Source: Paramecium octaurelia
Lineage: Eukaryota; Ciliophora; Oligohymenophorea; Peniculida; Parameciidae
Assembly: GCA_905182995.1 (NCBI GenBank)
Contig: CAJJDP010000100.1
Location: 79,403-143,402 of the forward strand
Reading direction: 5' to 3'
DNA: 64,000 nt
The position numbers and the translations under genes were made by a program. Under the pieces are notes generated by a model. It was not told the DNA's origin and made no database searches. It was given only the letters and a program-made list of their open reading frames with translations. Positions 14,356 to 27,097 of this stretch are shown in pieces (position 1 is the first letter of the stretch; every line of letters starts with the position of its first letter).

Positions 14356-16049
14356 ACGCAAGTTATCAATAGGTTCAACAATTGTCCCATGCGTATTCAG
14401 GATACTTGAAATAATCACAAGTTGATAAAGCTTAAATTTTGTTAAATGTACCTCAATTCTTATCGTATATATTGATCGATCGCTACCAAATAAACAACCC
14501 CTTAAAACAAAATCATAGGTTTATTTCAGTCTCGCATGTAAGACGAAGGTTATATAGCCAGCGCATTTAGAATCCAAATGGAAAGAAATAACTCTAAAGC
14601 GTGACTATATAAAAGATGATTAGAGTTCAAATAACTGTAAGGATCAGCATGTAAATTATTGCATGTTAATGCAATCAGTTCCAAGAGCCATATATTTAGG
14701 ATTGATAGAATCATTGTGGAATCAATATAAACTATTTATATTAGCAATCAGCATTGCCAAATGTTTTAAATATTTAAACAATATAACGTGATATATTAAT
14801 TAGGAAGCATAAGAAATATGCTGTCTAGCCAAAGTAAGTGTGAGAAAGTGCATAAGATGGTTCTTTCATCATTAACAAAATACATAATATTCTAGTATAT
14901 TACAAGACATGAATAGTTGTTGATATTGCTTAAATACTGTTTAAAAAGAAGAGGCCTTTATCGTGGGTATTGAGTAAGTACAACTGCTTATAGTTCATGT
15001 ACAAGTTGTTCAAGTTAATCAATGCGATGAATATTATATCCTGAAATATACAAGAAGGAGCAGCAGCAGAGCAATCAATGCAAGGATATGTAAATTATAA
15101 GACAATCGATAAAAAATACATTACTTATAGGTAACTGGAAAATCATCAGTCGAAAGGTTCAAGTTTTTTGACGTGCCCGTTGGGTTAGCTTTACAGTTTT
15201 ACATTTAGCGTAACACATCCATCCAAAAAACTCATGATAATCCAGATTGTACTATAAAATTCTTCTGCTTAAGTTTGACAGTTTTGAATTCTGCAAGTAA
15301 CACTAAAAGATCTGGGTACTCTCAAATAGTAATGAAAACAGGTCTAAATTTAGGACAGAAATTATTATATTATCAGAGCTTTTAGCAGTATGTAGATAAT
15401 TTATCCATAGAACTGTAGTTATCAGTTATTAGTAATCAATAAATATCTCTTCAGAAAAGTAGATTCCACTAAACTTGAGAATGCTTAAATATATGGCTAA
15501 AATTAGCACAGTAGATCTATCAAAAATCTTAGGAAATATGCTTTAAGTTGTTTTGCCATTAGAAAATCACTATAAATTGATATCAAATTGGCGAGACCTA
15601 ACTGTGTATATGTAATTTAATTATCTTTATTATTTTTGAGATATTTTTTGATACAAATATTAATCAGACTGACATTTTTGCCTATAACCACTAATATAAA
15701 CTGAACAATCATCAAAGGCAGAGAATTATGCCTATAAAAAAATCTGATTTTGAGTCACCACCACAATACCTTAAAAAAAAACTGTGTTATCATAACAATA
15801 TATTTGATATAAAGGTATGACTATTAAGTTATTCAAATGGCATCAGATCATTTAGATAATAGTAGGAAGAAGAGATTTGCAAGTTGTAATTTAATTTTTA
15901 AAGGCAAGATCTGTAGTGCATGTGAAGAAGTATAACTGCTTACATTTTTAGTGTTAGGGGTCGAGATACTCGTTAAGTCAAATATTTAGGATGAAGTTAG
16001 AGAATAGGCATGCAGTAAGTAGTAAAGACAATAAAGATATTCTCTATAG

Positions 16050-16750
16050 TAGATTCATACATATACAATTGACATGACTATATATAAAAATGAACGATCT
16101 GTTAAAGTCCATTAATATTTATTTATTTATTTTAGATATGGTTTTAAATCAATTTCATTTTTATTTGCTTAGAGGAATACATCATTAGCATCCACTATAT
16201 GCAAAGCAATTTGAATGTCATATTCAACTCCTTACACTACCAAATTTTTCAATTATTCCTTTCTTTTATACAGATGGTTAATGTTGTATTATGTAGTAGC
16301 AATCTGTGTTGATGTTTGTACAACTTATGTCCAATCATGCTGAATTTTTTTAATAGTATGCAACTGAATGTTATTTTTCATCCACAATATTACCTTCAAC
16401 CTTTATTAATTGCCCTCACATATCTGCAAATTAAGAAATATATATAGTATGAGGCACTTGCACAATATGCAGGCGCGCATTCATTCCCTCTGTAGACTCT
16501 GCAATTAGTGCACTGGTCCTTGTCCTATTTCTATTTTTCTAAGATAGATGATAAGGGCTCCTGGCTGCTTATTAAAGAGATTCTTTAAAATGATTAGCCT
16601 TTGATTCCTTTCCCTTAAAAGTTAGACAATTATTCTGTCTATCCAATTAATAAATTTAGAGAAAGTGAATACAAAAAGTGTCTATTAAAAAAGCATAATA
16701 TAAACTTTATTATATAAATATTTATAGTAATGCTAAAATAGATTCAGTCT
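16050..16750 (-). other. Coding-like relic on the minus strand
   Basis: Minus-strand pieces read GKGIKGQSFQRISLISSQEPLSSILEKQKQDKDQCTNCRVYRGNECAPAYC (about 16640-16450) and, further on, EYDIQIALHIVDANDVFLQANKNEIDLKPYLKQINKYQWTLTDRS (about 16230-16090). They are in different frames with TGAs between. The first has a CxxC and CxxxxC pattern. The local GC is higher than the surroundings near 16480 (ggcgcgc). A decayed gene or transposon fragment is possible; the family is not recognised. Confidence 0.22.
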
Positions 16751-17841
16751 TGTAATTGGTTTGAGGTAGACCCATTTTCTCATAAGGAGCATTATATAAA
16801 GATTTGGTAGAGACTAAGTTCTTTTGCTTTTTCGATGTGAGATACCCAACTTATATCCAAATTGGCTATTTCCATAATTCATTTGATTACTTTGAAATGC
16901 AAATATCTGTCCTAATGTAGAATCCTACAAAAACTATAGATAGAACTATTAAATAATAAATCTAGAACAGTTGAAATCCTGATAAATAATTAACTAGACT
17001 CGATGCTGGTTAAAGAATCTTTTTGGTAATTCGAATCAACATCAAGAATCAATCGTTCAAATGATGATACCCTAATAGTATCTAAAAGGGGATTGCTGAT
17101 ATCTTGGATTCATTTTGAAATAAACATTAGAAATTGTAATATCAGGTAGAAAATCTCGTTTGACTACTAGTTTTAATATGCTTACAAATAGAGTGTCTCA
17201 TTATCTAAATTAATGTAGAGAATGAGCCATAAATGAGTATATGAATATTAGAATTATAGACAAAAAAGTCCAATCTGCAATTATTTATTTTAAAAAATTG
17301 TGGATTAATTGATATAGATCTGTATAGCAGTAAAAGAAGGAATTAATATTGATAATTATTAAAAGAATATCTAAATTTCAGTTTTTTTTGTAAAAGTAAA
17401 TTTAGATTCGGTCTTCTGTGTTAAACAAACATGAAATCGCATATAGAAATCCATTTAACTAAGAGCGAATAAGCGCATTCAAGCTCTAAATAAGTATCAA
17501 CACTAAAATTGTAAGAACTATATATAATTATGGCCTTTAGATTGCAATAATAGTTTTCAGATCTACATTGCGTCTTCTATTTATTCATTCTAAGTTAAAT
17601 ATTAATCAATTGTGTCTGACTTCAAACTGATTTTAAATTTTCTTCATAAGCTAAATGCTTTATGCCTGAAAACCTTGTTTCTAGTTATTATACTTATTGT
17701 GTTTGGATTCTTGTTATGTAATAATGCTAGATGTGCACATTATCCTATGTCCAACTGTTTAAACAAATGAGGTTCTAATATTACTTTTTTATAACTTTTG
17801 TGTTTCTCACTCAAAAAATGATGCTAAAGTTGCCAATATTT

Positions 17842-18378
17842 TCAGAGCTTGCATAAGCAATTACTGCAACTTATATATTGACATTTTCTAATATATGATC
17901 CTTCTCTATCTTTATGTTCTGCATGGATTTCACATGAACTTAATGTGCTTATATGAGCTGCTCGCTAACTACTTACATTCAAAGCTCGGATACTCTAATA
18001 ATAATGTTTAGCGTAGAGCTAACTGGTTACTAAGACAAACACTCTATTATATCTCTAGCTTATATCCTTATTGAAAGCACGGTGGGTGTATTGATGATTA
18101 TCATTTGAGATGATTTAGATGTAGTAAGACATCAATTAGAACTTGTAAACTTTATCTTTGTTTTGTACTTCATTTCTCTCCAAAAGTAGTCTTTTGTTTT
18201 GTGTAAGCGAAGCCAAAGTTACCATAAAAGACAAAAATATTTCGGGTAGCTTTTGACTAAACGATTAAGTTGCTAGCTAGGCTTGTGATGAGCAGTTTTA
18301 TGGAAATCGATATCCATCAATCAGCTATAGATTCTATGCAAATATTTTATACTGCAGTAATCTTAAATTATGGAGCAT
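17842..18378 (-). other. Unassigned open frame, 178 codons, sharing blocks with 8.8 kb
   Basis: Minus strand, ATG 18378-18376 to TGA 17844-17842. The product would start MLHNLRLLQYKIFAQNLQL and contain AQLATQSFSQK, which matches ATQSLSQVK of the frame at 8408-8917 at both protein and DNA level. The rest does not match. No family is recognised; it is possibly a remnant of a dispersed germline element. Confidence 0.22.
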
Positions 18379-21300
18379 CTATTGTGATATGTGTTTATAA
18401 TACATAAAATTTAACATTTACCTTTATCGGTTTTATACTACCTAATTGCAAAAATGAGCAAATATTCCAAAAGATTCCTGCCAAAATGTTCATGAAATCC
18501 TATTCTACTGCATAATTGTTTAGCTGGCTCTGCGAAAACTTACATATTTCTTTTCTTGCCTGTAAAATTAAAGGCAAAAATTTATTTCATATATTCCATT
18601 TATGATATTAAATTCAACATAGGAAATTCTTCTACCAAAAACCTGTGCAACAAATGTATCACAGGATAGTCTATATAATTTAGCATATTACAAAAGAGTT
18701 TACACAGCTCATCATTTATTCATACTGACGATGAGGTAAATTTAAATAGTTGAAGAGAAGCCACAAAAACGTTAAGTACTCAACCTTAGCAAGAAGAGCT
18801 CTATGATGAGAGTCTCAAGGTTCGCTTGATAGCTAGATCAAAAATGATAAACACTCTCGGTTAAACTTTAGGATTTGCCTAAATTAGGAATGGAAGATAA
18901 ATTAATCAAAAGATTATTGCTAATATTTGAGCAAATAATGCATGTACACAAGCTGTGCATTTAAATGGTCAAACTAACTATATTATATTCTAAGTAAGAC
19001 TAAGAATCACAATATTTTCAACAGATACAGAAGAATAAATAGTGTATAATCAGCATAAATATAGTAGTTGCTCCTAAAAAGTGCCTGTTGATCTACATTT
19101 CAAATATTTTAGGAACAATTTCACAAGTTATAAATGATATCTTACATATTGAGTGCATTTCCTTTCAAATTGAATAATCATATGCTACAATAGGGATGTA
19201 TTTAAACTTGAAGGGTTTACATTGAAATTAGTTCGTATGGATCTATAGTGTAGCCGTATAATTATGGAGTAAATAAAATTACAAAGTATTCAAATCTTAT
19301 TAAGCTATATAAATATAGTATGTAGGAATTGGCTAGAAATTTGAAGTAATAATCTCAGCCCACTCATCTGATAGGGAAGAAGTTTGGAACTTTATGATTA
19401 ATTCTTAGAGGTATTGCTAATGTCTATTTTAAGAATTTCTTATTATTTTCTAATAATCTCTTTGAATATTGGATACATCTCTAGTTTGTTCAGAATCCAG
19501 TCTAAAAATGAATCTCAAAATTTGGAAAAACTGTTTTTAACAGGAGTTGTAAATATTAAAATATTGAGTGTATTTTTAAAGTCGACATTAATCAACCATC
19601 ATATGATGAAGTATATTTATAAAATCAATGTATTTATTAACAAGTTGCTAAAAGGGATAGAAATTATCTGCTGTTATATTTTTGCTTCAAATCTTGATAA
19701 AAGATAATGGCTTATATAGATACTTTGAGGAGTGTGTAACTAAGGTGCAGCTATTTTAAATTTATCTATGATAGATAAATATAAGTTGTTGTGATGCTTA
19801 TAGAATCATCTAAACAATCTTTAAGTTTCTCATCAGTATCTTTTCAGATGTTACAAACTTTTTAAACCTTAATATGAAGGAAGGATTTAGCATGTCAGGG
19901 TTCTCATGATGTAGAGCCAAAGTCAGTATTGGAGCATTTTCATCACTATAATTCCAAATTAAATAATTTTTTAGTCCATGTTTTACAATGCGGTGGCATA
20001 TTTGCATCAGATGTTTTAAGGTAATTAAAGCCTCTAATTTTAATCATAAGAGTTGAGAAAGCAGTATAAGAACGTAAACAAATATTTGAAATAGGCATAT
20101 ATTTTAAATATTAATGTCATCATCTACTCCATTAAAGTTGAACATATTTGATGGCCATAATTTTTTTAGTTGCAAAAAATCCACTTATTAATACTTGAGA
20201 TAAACAGACGACACATTTATCGAAGCAAGCTGTAAGCAAGATTTGCTCTTCACTAGCAAATGTACAAGTAAATGTAGGCATATTTAAAGCAGGGAAAATT
20301 ACATTTAAAACAGCATATCGTAATTTATATATGATAATATAATTTTACTTACTTTTTAAATTCGCCTCAATTAAGATTGCACTCTCTAAAGATTAGCAAC
20401 TCAATCCATTTCTGAAAAAGGAGATGAGAATTTTTCAACATAATTAAAAAAAAAACATCTTTAAGCAGATACAGAAAAATAGTAATGTTAAAAAAAAAAA
20501 TAATAACAAACATGAATAATTCACTCATTTCCATTTTGTAAAGAGCTCTAAAAAACTTAGGGGTCTAAGGGCAAATTAAATACTGGTTGATAAATGTTGC
20601 ATCAGAGGTGATTTATATTATGTGATCATGAATTTAAGTAGTGAAACTAGAAAATATGAGCGAAGTAAGATTTAGATATAAAGAAATGATCCACATTAAG
20701 TTGCAACAGGATTAAGTACAATAAAGTAACTACATGTGAGAAGAACAAATTGTAGTCGAATGATATACTGAATAATTCCATAATATAAGATATGGATTAA
20801 GTAGAGTTAGAAATCAATCAAAAAATGAGGTATACAATAGAACTATGGTTAGAGTAGGAACACTTTCAACATATATATAATCCACAATTAGAAGTATATT
20901 TCATATATTAATATTTCGATTAGATTAAAGCAAATAAATGATTAGCAGTCACTATAAGTATCAGCTCTGATTGCACAAGAAGTATTTGAACTTAAAGTAC
21001 AAGTGTTGGATTGCCAAAGGAAATGAAAATTTCATAAGAGCAACCAGAACTGCCAGACAGTTATCACAGTTTTTATGACAAGTTTTTTGATTATAGGGTG
21101 TATAACTCCATTAGTACTCGAAGTTCACAATTAGTATTAAAATATAGTCACTTTATGCTACTCAAAAGCTCAACATCAACAATCTGTAAATAGCAAGCAA
21201 ATTAAATAGCAAGCTTAGCAAATTTTTTAATTTCAATGAAAAGATGTAATCTCGACTGTAAAATAAATATTAAAAAGCAAAGAGAAAGGATTTAGAAATC

Positions 21301-22778
21301 ACCTTGGAAATATAAAATCCAACTACAAAAGTTGGAGATTTTGTTGGCTTAGTTGCTTTGCAGCCCAAGTAATTGACATTCAGAACCTTATATATGGCTA
21401 AAAAATTTAGAGTTGAGTATGTTTCATATTTATTGGAATAATTAACAAGGTACACCACAATCAATACAATGAGTTGCTAAAATATAATAACATATTTTAC
21501 ATAATGTGAAAAATTAACTATTGTTCAGGTTAGGTTTTAATTAAGAAAAATGGATTTAGAAGAATTTTGAATCATTAACCTTAAACTTGTCAATTATCGC
21601 AACTCAATTGATATAAAATTCCTTCAATGTTTCTCGTTTTATTAACAAGATAATTTTTAAAACAACATTGATAATAAACATTTTAGCAATTATCATAATA
21701 TAAGAAATATCTTATTAATAATTTCTATTCAATTTTGATCTCAATTTTCGAAATTGATAAGCCTTATAGATTAAAAAATTTTGTCATCCATCTTTTGATT
21801 TTCAATAAGAACAATATCAAGATAAAGATGATTAAATTATCACATAATGTTAAATTATCAATAGTGAATTCACTTCTATATGATTAGAAAGTAACCTTTT
21901 TGAAAATATAATACTTTAATTAAATTCCAATTAAATAATTATTGAACTGTAAATTAATGTTATAAAATGGGAGCTAAAAAAAAAGACAAATTGTTAGATT
22001 TCGATAAATTTATTTTTCCATATGTGTAGGAAATACTTTTTCTTATCTGAAATAATTGTAAATCAATTGTTTGAATTTGTAAAACCTCCACTTTTACTAT
22101 TTGATTTATATTTGAATCAATTTAAGTTGTCAGGTATACAAATTTAGTTTAAAAAATCTTTATTTATTCTTATAAACCTAATTAAGAATAAATCTATTAA
22201 TTTAAAAGTAGCAATTCTTCGTTTTAATAGTATAAAGACTTAAATTGAAAATGTTCCATCAAAAAATCTATAGAAGAGAGTAATCTAAATTGAAAAAGAA
22301 AATCAAGGAATTTGTTCTAAATATTGTAGTCACAAATAAAGAAGTTTTCCTAATTGATTCAAAGTTCCTTGAATTTTAATGCTCTGTTTGATTTAAATTA
22401 AGCACTCAATTCAGATTAAATTTAAGAAGTTATCAAATAGCATAAACCAAAAACTGATAATAATTTTACTTAAGCTTAAACGCTTTTTCAAATAGATATC
22501 CATGTACCTTTTTATTATATCTGACGATCCTACTGACAATTATTGAATTGTATTTTAAAGAATATTCACTCCTTCCATAATCTAAGTAGATCTCTAAGTT
22601 ATTATTAGCCTATCAAGTGGCTTAGAGTTCTAATGAAAATAGGCTTCAATTTCAAATATATGATAAAATTTACTAATTGCTAGTTATAAAAAATTAGTGA
22701 TTTAAACAATCATAAAGAAAAAATTTTAGCACCTTTTCTTTTCTAAGGAAGACAAGTTAAAAAGGAATATTCAATTAA

Positions 22779-22801
22779 ATATGAAAGTTTAACTTTCATA
22801 T
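22779..22801. repeat. Perfect 11-bp inverted repeat with a 1-nt centre
   Basis: The left arm ATATGAAAGTT at 22779-22789 and right arm AACTTTCATAT at 22791-22801 are exact reverse complements with one T between them. It lies in AT-rich DNA without a recognised gene, so it is not a clear terminator or operator. In such AT-rich sequence a palindrome of this length is uncommon but can arise by chance. Confidence 0.5.
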
Positions 22802-23852
22802 GATTAATTTTCAAAAAAAATTGATATTTATTTTAATATATATTATAATATTTTCAGAAGTTTTTCTCCAACATCCTCTTCACTTATATGGCACATGTAT
22901 TTGTTATCGAAGAAAAATTTTTAAAACAAAAGACAATTTTTATTCCATATCCCCGATTAGACACTATCTAGCCATTGACTCTATTGTTGGGATAAATTTG
23001 GCAAATTCTTAAATTATCTAAATCCTATAATGTGATCATACATCACCCATGCTTAAACCTTAAGCCTTCACTTTCTATAATAATTATTATTGATGTATTT
23101 CATTAATAAGACCCTCAAATTTCTAAATTCTTACCAATCTAGTCCTTCATAAAGAAAACAGATTAGTTTTGAGATGATTAAATTATTACCTCTTCTAAGA
23201 TCCAGCTATCTTTCTTTTAATTCTCCTCTTTTATTTTCAATATACTTTTTCTAATGGCTTCTTACTAATATCTTCCCTCATCTCCTTCCTTATAAATTCT
23301 ATTCAGGATTCCTATATTTTATTCTTTCAGCAACAAATGGTGTAGTAGATCATCTTAGCCCAATCATAACATGATATATTTGATCACTTCTCCATTCTTT
23401 CATCTAGTTTACTAGAAATTGTCTTATGCTTGGTAATTCATCTCATCTTTGAATCACTATCGTATACTTTAGGTGGTCTTCATTGCTTTTTATTAGAGTA
23501 TATTGTATTGACACTATTTTAAATCTGATTGCTCATTCTGATTTTTCTAAAGGTTTATAAAAGCTTTATTTCAAAGATCCAAAAAATATTTACTCTGTCC
23601 CCACTTCGTCGCATGAATTTTCTAGTTATTAACAATAAAAGCTTTCGATAGATTATGCTTGACCAATTATCATCATCCACTTTTTTTAATCCTAAGTTCC
23701 TTTTTCATTTCCAACAAAAATTATCTAGGCTAAATCTGCATCGAATAATCAGTCATCTCTCGTAATCATCCCTTCTAACATTTCATAAATTTTCCTTTCC
23801 TATCTTTCCAATTCATCTCTTTTCTTTCATTCTCCTAAACCTAAACACAATA

Positions 23853-26517
23853 CAGTTTATTTAAATGGGCTAAATCATTATGTGCCAACCATTCATTGAC
23901 TGTCAATATTTCAAAAAACATTTACAATTGCATTTTTACACTACTGCATTTTAAGTTTTAAATCATATAATCTTGAAATTTTTTGACAAGAATTAGCAAT
24001 AAGGAATAGCTCAATTATAGTAGTCTAACCTTGGTATTTTGGGTAATTGCCGTTAAAATTAACGAGAAAAAAACACAACACACCTAGGAAAATCATGTTC
24101 TTTCGCAAAACCAAGACCCTGAAGTTATAAAGAATGATAATAGCTGTGAATTGTAAAGTATATATTATAACATACAGTCATACAGGGTTGACAAGATTGG
24201 TTTCAATAATAAGATTAAGATATTAAATTAAAATGAACTGTTTGAAATGAGTATTAAAAACATGTAAATTACTTCTAATAATACTCCTTTAATTCTTTAG
24301 TTAAGGTTTCTGATGATTTTAAAGTCGAGTCGCCATGATGCATAATTATTGTACTGAAAAAACTTGGGTATATAATAACAGCATTCCAATAAAGTCTAAT
24401 ACAAACTAAAAAAACTTGACAAAGAACATTTTGTGGATGACTTATCGCTACTCTTCACGCATAGATAGATAATTGTTTGGCTTTCACGAGAAATAATAGA
24501 TATGTCACAATTTGTTGAGAAATCATCTGAGTAGATTACAAGAAGCACAATTTTGAAATACTGAAGTACAAAGAAATTATACAGCAAGCAGGAAGCCTTT
24601 AAAGATGAAAAGTCAGTTGCACTTATTCTAATTATTACAATTTATCAACACTAATTGTAAGATGTGCATAAATTTGTGAAGCGATAGGTTGTGATAAAGG
24701 TAAATAATAATATTTACATTATTTGCTTCAAAGGACTGTTTTATCATGCAGTTAAACATCTAGTTAAGTAAAGTTAGGATCAAAATAATTAAGCAGCTAT
24801 CTCAACATGTGTCCTTGATAGCCTTTGTATAGTTGTTAATTTTTCTTAGCAAAGATAGTTATAGTCCTGAAATGGTTTAAAGCTTCCATTATCAAGATGA
24901 TAACCAGCTACACAATACTTAAAATTTCCAGCGATAACTAAGAATAAATGCACAACTCTTAATACATCAGATAAATCTTCACGATTATAATTAAAGCAAA
25001 TTGCACTATTTTCATATATACGTTGTAATGAAACAACTTAAGAAGAAAATATCAGGTTTGATTTTAATCGCAATTAGTGATGTTAAATAAGGTACAAGCA
25101 TAAAGTGATTTATTAGAAATTCATCCATAACCATACAAGAATTAAACTAATGTATTAAATTTTTACTAATAAGTATCATTTAGTNCAGTTTATTTAAATG
25201 GGCTAAATCATTATGTGCCAACCATTCATTGACTGTCAATATTTCAAAAAACATTTACAATTGCATTTTTACACTACTGCATTTTAAGTTTTAAATCATA
25301 TAATCTTGAAATTTTTTGACAAGAATTAGCAATAAGGAATAGCTCAATTATAGTAGTCTAACCTTGGTATTTTGGGTAATTGCCGTTAAAATTAACGAGA
25401 AAAAAACACAACACACCTAGGAAAATCATGTTCTTTCGCAAAACCAAGACCCTGAAGTTATAAAGAATGATAATAGCTGTGAATTGTAAAGTATATATTA
25501 TAACATACAGTCATACAGGGTTGACAAGATTGGTTTCAATAATAAGATTAAGATATTAAATTAAAATGAACTGTTTGAAATGAGTATTAAAAACATGTAA
25601 ATTACTTCTAATAATACTCCTTTAATTCTTTAGTTAAGGTTTCTGATGATTTTAAAGTCGAGTCGCCATGATGCATAATTATTGTACTGAAAAAACTTGG
25701 GTATATAATAACAGCATTCCAATAAAGTCTAATACAAACTAAAAAAACTTGACAAAGAACATTTTGTGGATGACTTATCGCTACTCTTCACGCATAGATA
25801 GATAATTGTTTGGCTTTCACGAGAAATAATAGATATGTCACAATTTGTTGAGAAATCATCTGAGTAGATTACAAGAAGCACAATTTTGAAATACTGAAGT
25901 ACAAAGAAATTATACAGCAAGCAGGAAGCCTTTAAAGATGAAAAGTCAGTTGCACTTATTCTAATTATTACAATTTATCAACACTAATTGTAAGATGTGC
26001 ATAAATTTGTGAAGCGATAGGTTGTGATAAAGGTAAATAATAATATTTACATTATTTGCTTCAAAGGACTGTTTTATCATGCAGTTAAACATCTAGTTAA
26101 GTAAAGTTAGGATCAAAATAATTAAGCAGCTATCTCAACATGTGTCCTTGATAGCCTTTGTATAGTTGTTAATTTTTCTTAGCAAAGATAGTTATAGTCC
26201 TGAAATGGTTTAAAGCTTCCATTATCAAGATGATAACCAGCTACACAATACTTAAAATTTCCAGCGATAACTAAGAATAAATGCACAACTCTTAATACAT
26301 CAGATAAATCTTCACGATTATAATTAAAGCAAATTGCACTATTTTCATATATACGTTGTAATGAAACAACTTAAGAAGAAAATATCAGGTTTGATTTTAA
26401 TCGCAATTAGTGATGTTAAATAAGGTACAAGCATAAAGTGATTTATTAGAAATTCATCCATAACCATACAAGAATTAAACTAATGTATTAAATTTTTACT
26501 AATAAGTATCATTTAGT
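23853..26517. repeat. Assembly duplicate 3: two 1332-bp copies around N 25185
   Basis: Copy one is 23853-25184 and copy two is 25186-26517, offset 1333, no difference noticed. The unit has no recognised gene. On the plus strand at about 24390-24870 there is a coding-like stretch (KLDKEHFVDDLSLLFTHRQIIVWLSREI) interrupted by one TGA; it matches no family I know. Confidence 0.9.
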
Positions 26518-27097
26518 TGAATTATTAGATAATAATAGATGATTTAGACAAATGTGTATTAAATTGTATTAGAGATAAATGCAATTTAAGTGTTTGCCTT
26601 AGTCCACAGCTTCAGAAGATTAACTATTCTTAGCATTTAAATGCAAGGGAACTGATAAAATAAGAACAAAAATATGATAGCAGAACTTTCTACTTCAAAA
26701 CTACCCTTTTATAATACGATTATTGTATGAGAATATATCTTTACAATATTCACTTTGATCGCAATAAATTGGTTATCATTAAATACAAGTATTATGAAGT
26801 GCATTGCTTTTGATTAGATATATTTTTTGTTAGAAGTTCATTGATTATGGTTTACCAAAAAATCTTGTTAGTTTTGTGGGGAATTTGTTTATAATTTTTT
26901 TTTAGTTTTATTCTATATTCATCATAATCAAACTATAAAAATCGCTTTTGCGTTGTCATTTTTAATATTACATCAACTCCAAGTCTTTAATTGTTTGCTA
27001 TTCTTTCAGAAATTACATGCAAGATACTTTTGGGTTTATAGTGCAAATCCCAAAAAAAGTAATATAAAATCAATATTTATTTTTTAAAAAAAGGATA
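26518..27097. other. Spacer upstream of the 14x WD40 gene
   Basis: About 580 AT-rich bases with T and A runs immediately before the ATG at 27098. No ORF or defined promoter element was recognised; promoter motifs in this genus are poorly defined. Confidence 0.5.

Larger units (their letters stand above)
12925..23852. other. Long region without a securely recognised gene
   Basis: About 10.9 kb containing the low-confidence items listed at 13423-14355, 16050-16750, 17842-18378 and the palindrome at 22779. A small GC-richer patch at about 15160-15195 (gacgtgcccgttgggt) stands out in the AT-rich background. A plus-strand frame around 19375-19730 reads EVLLMSILRISYYFLIISLNIGYISSLF and looks coding-like but is unassigned. 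From about 22950 to 23850 the plus strand is strikingly pyrimidine-rich. Confidence 0.45.

Noticed and set aside
15160-15195. tRNA or other structured RNA at the GC-richer patch
   Set aside because: No cloverleaf arms or T-loop consensus could be placed; the patch is too short to call.
19384-20010. Two overlapping coding-like frames on opposite strands (plus about 19375-19730, minus 20007 downwards)
   Set aside because: Both read plausibly but neither has a known domain, and frames of this length are expected by chance when only TGA stops translation.
23853-24900. Gene reading KLDKEHFVDDLSLLFTHRQIIVWLSREI on the plus strand
   Set aside because: It is interrupted by a TGA after about 55 codons, has no recognised family, and no short intron was found to bridge it. 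It is left as a note within duplicate 3.
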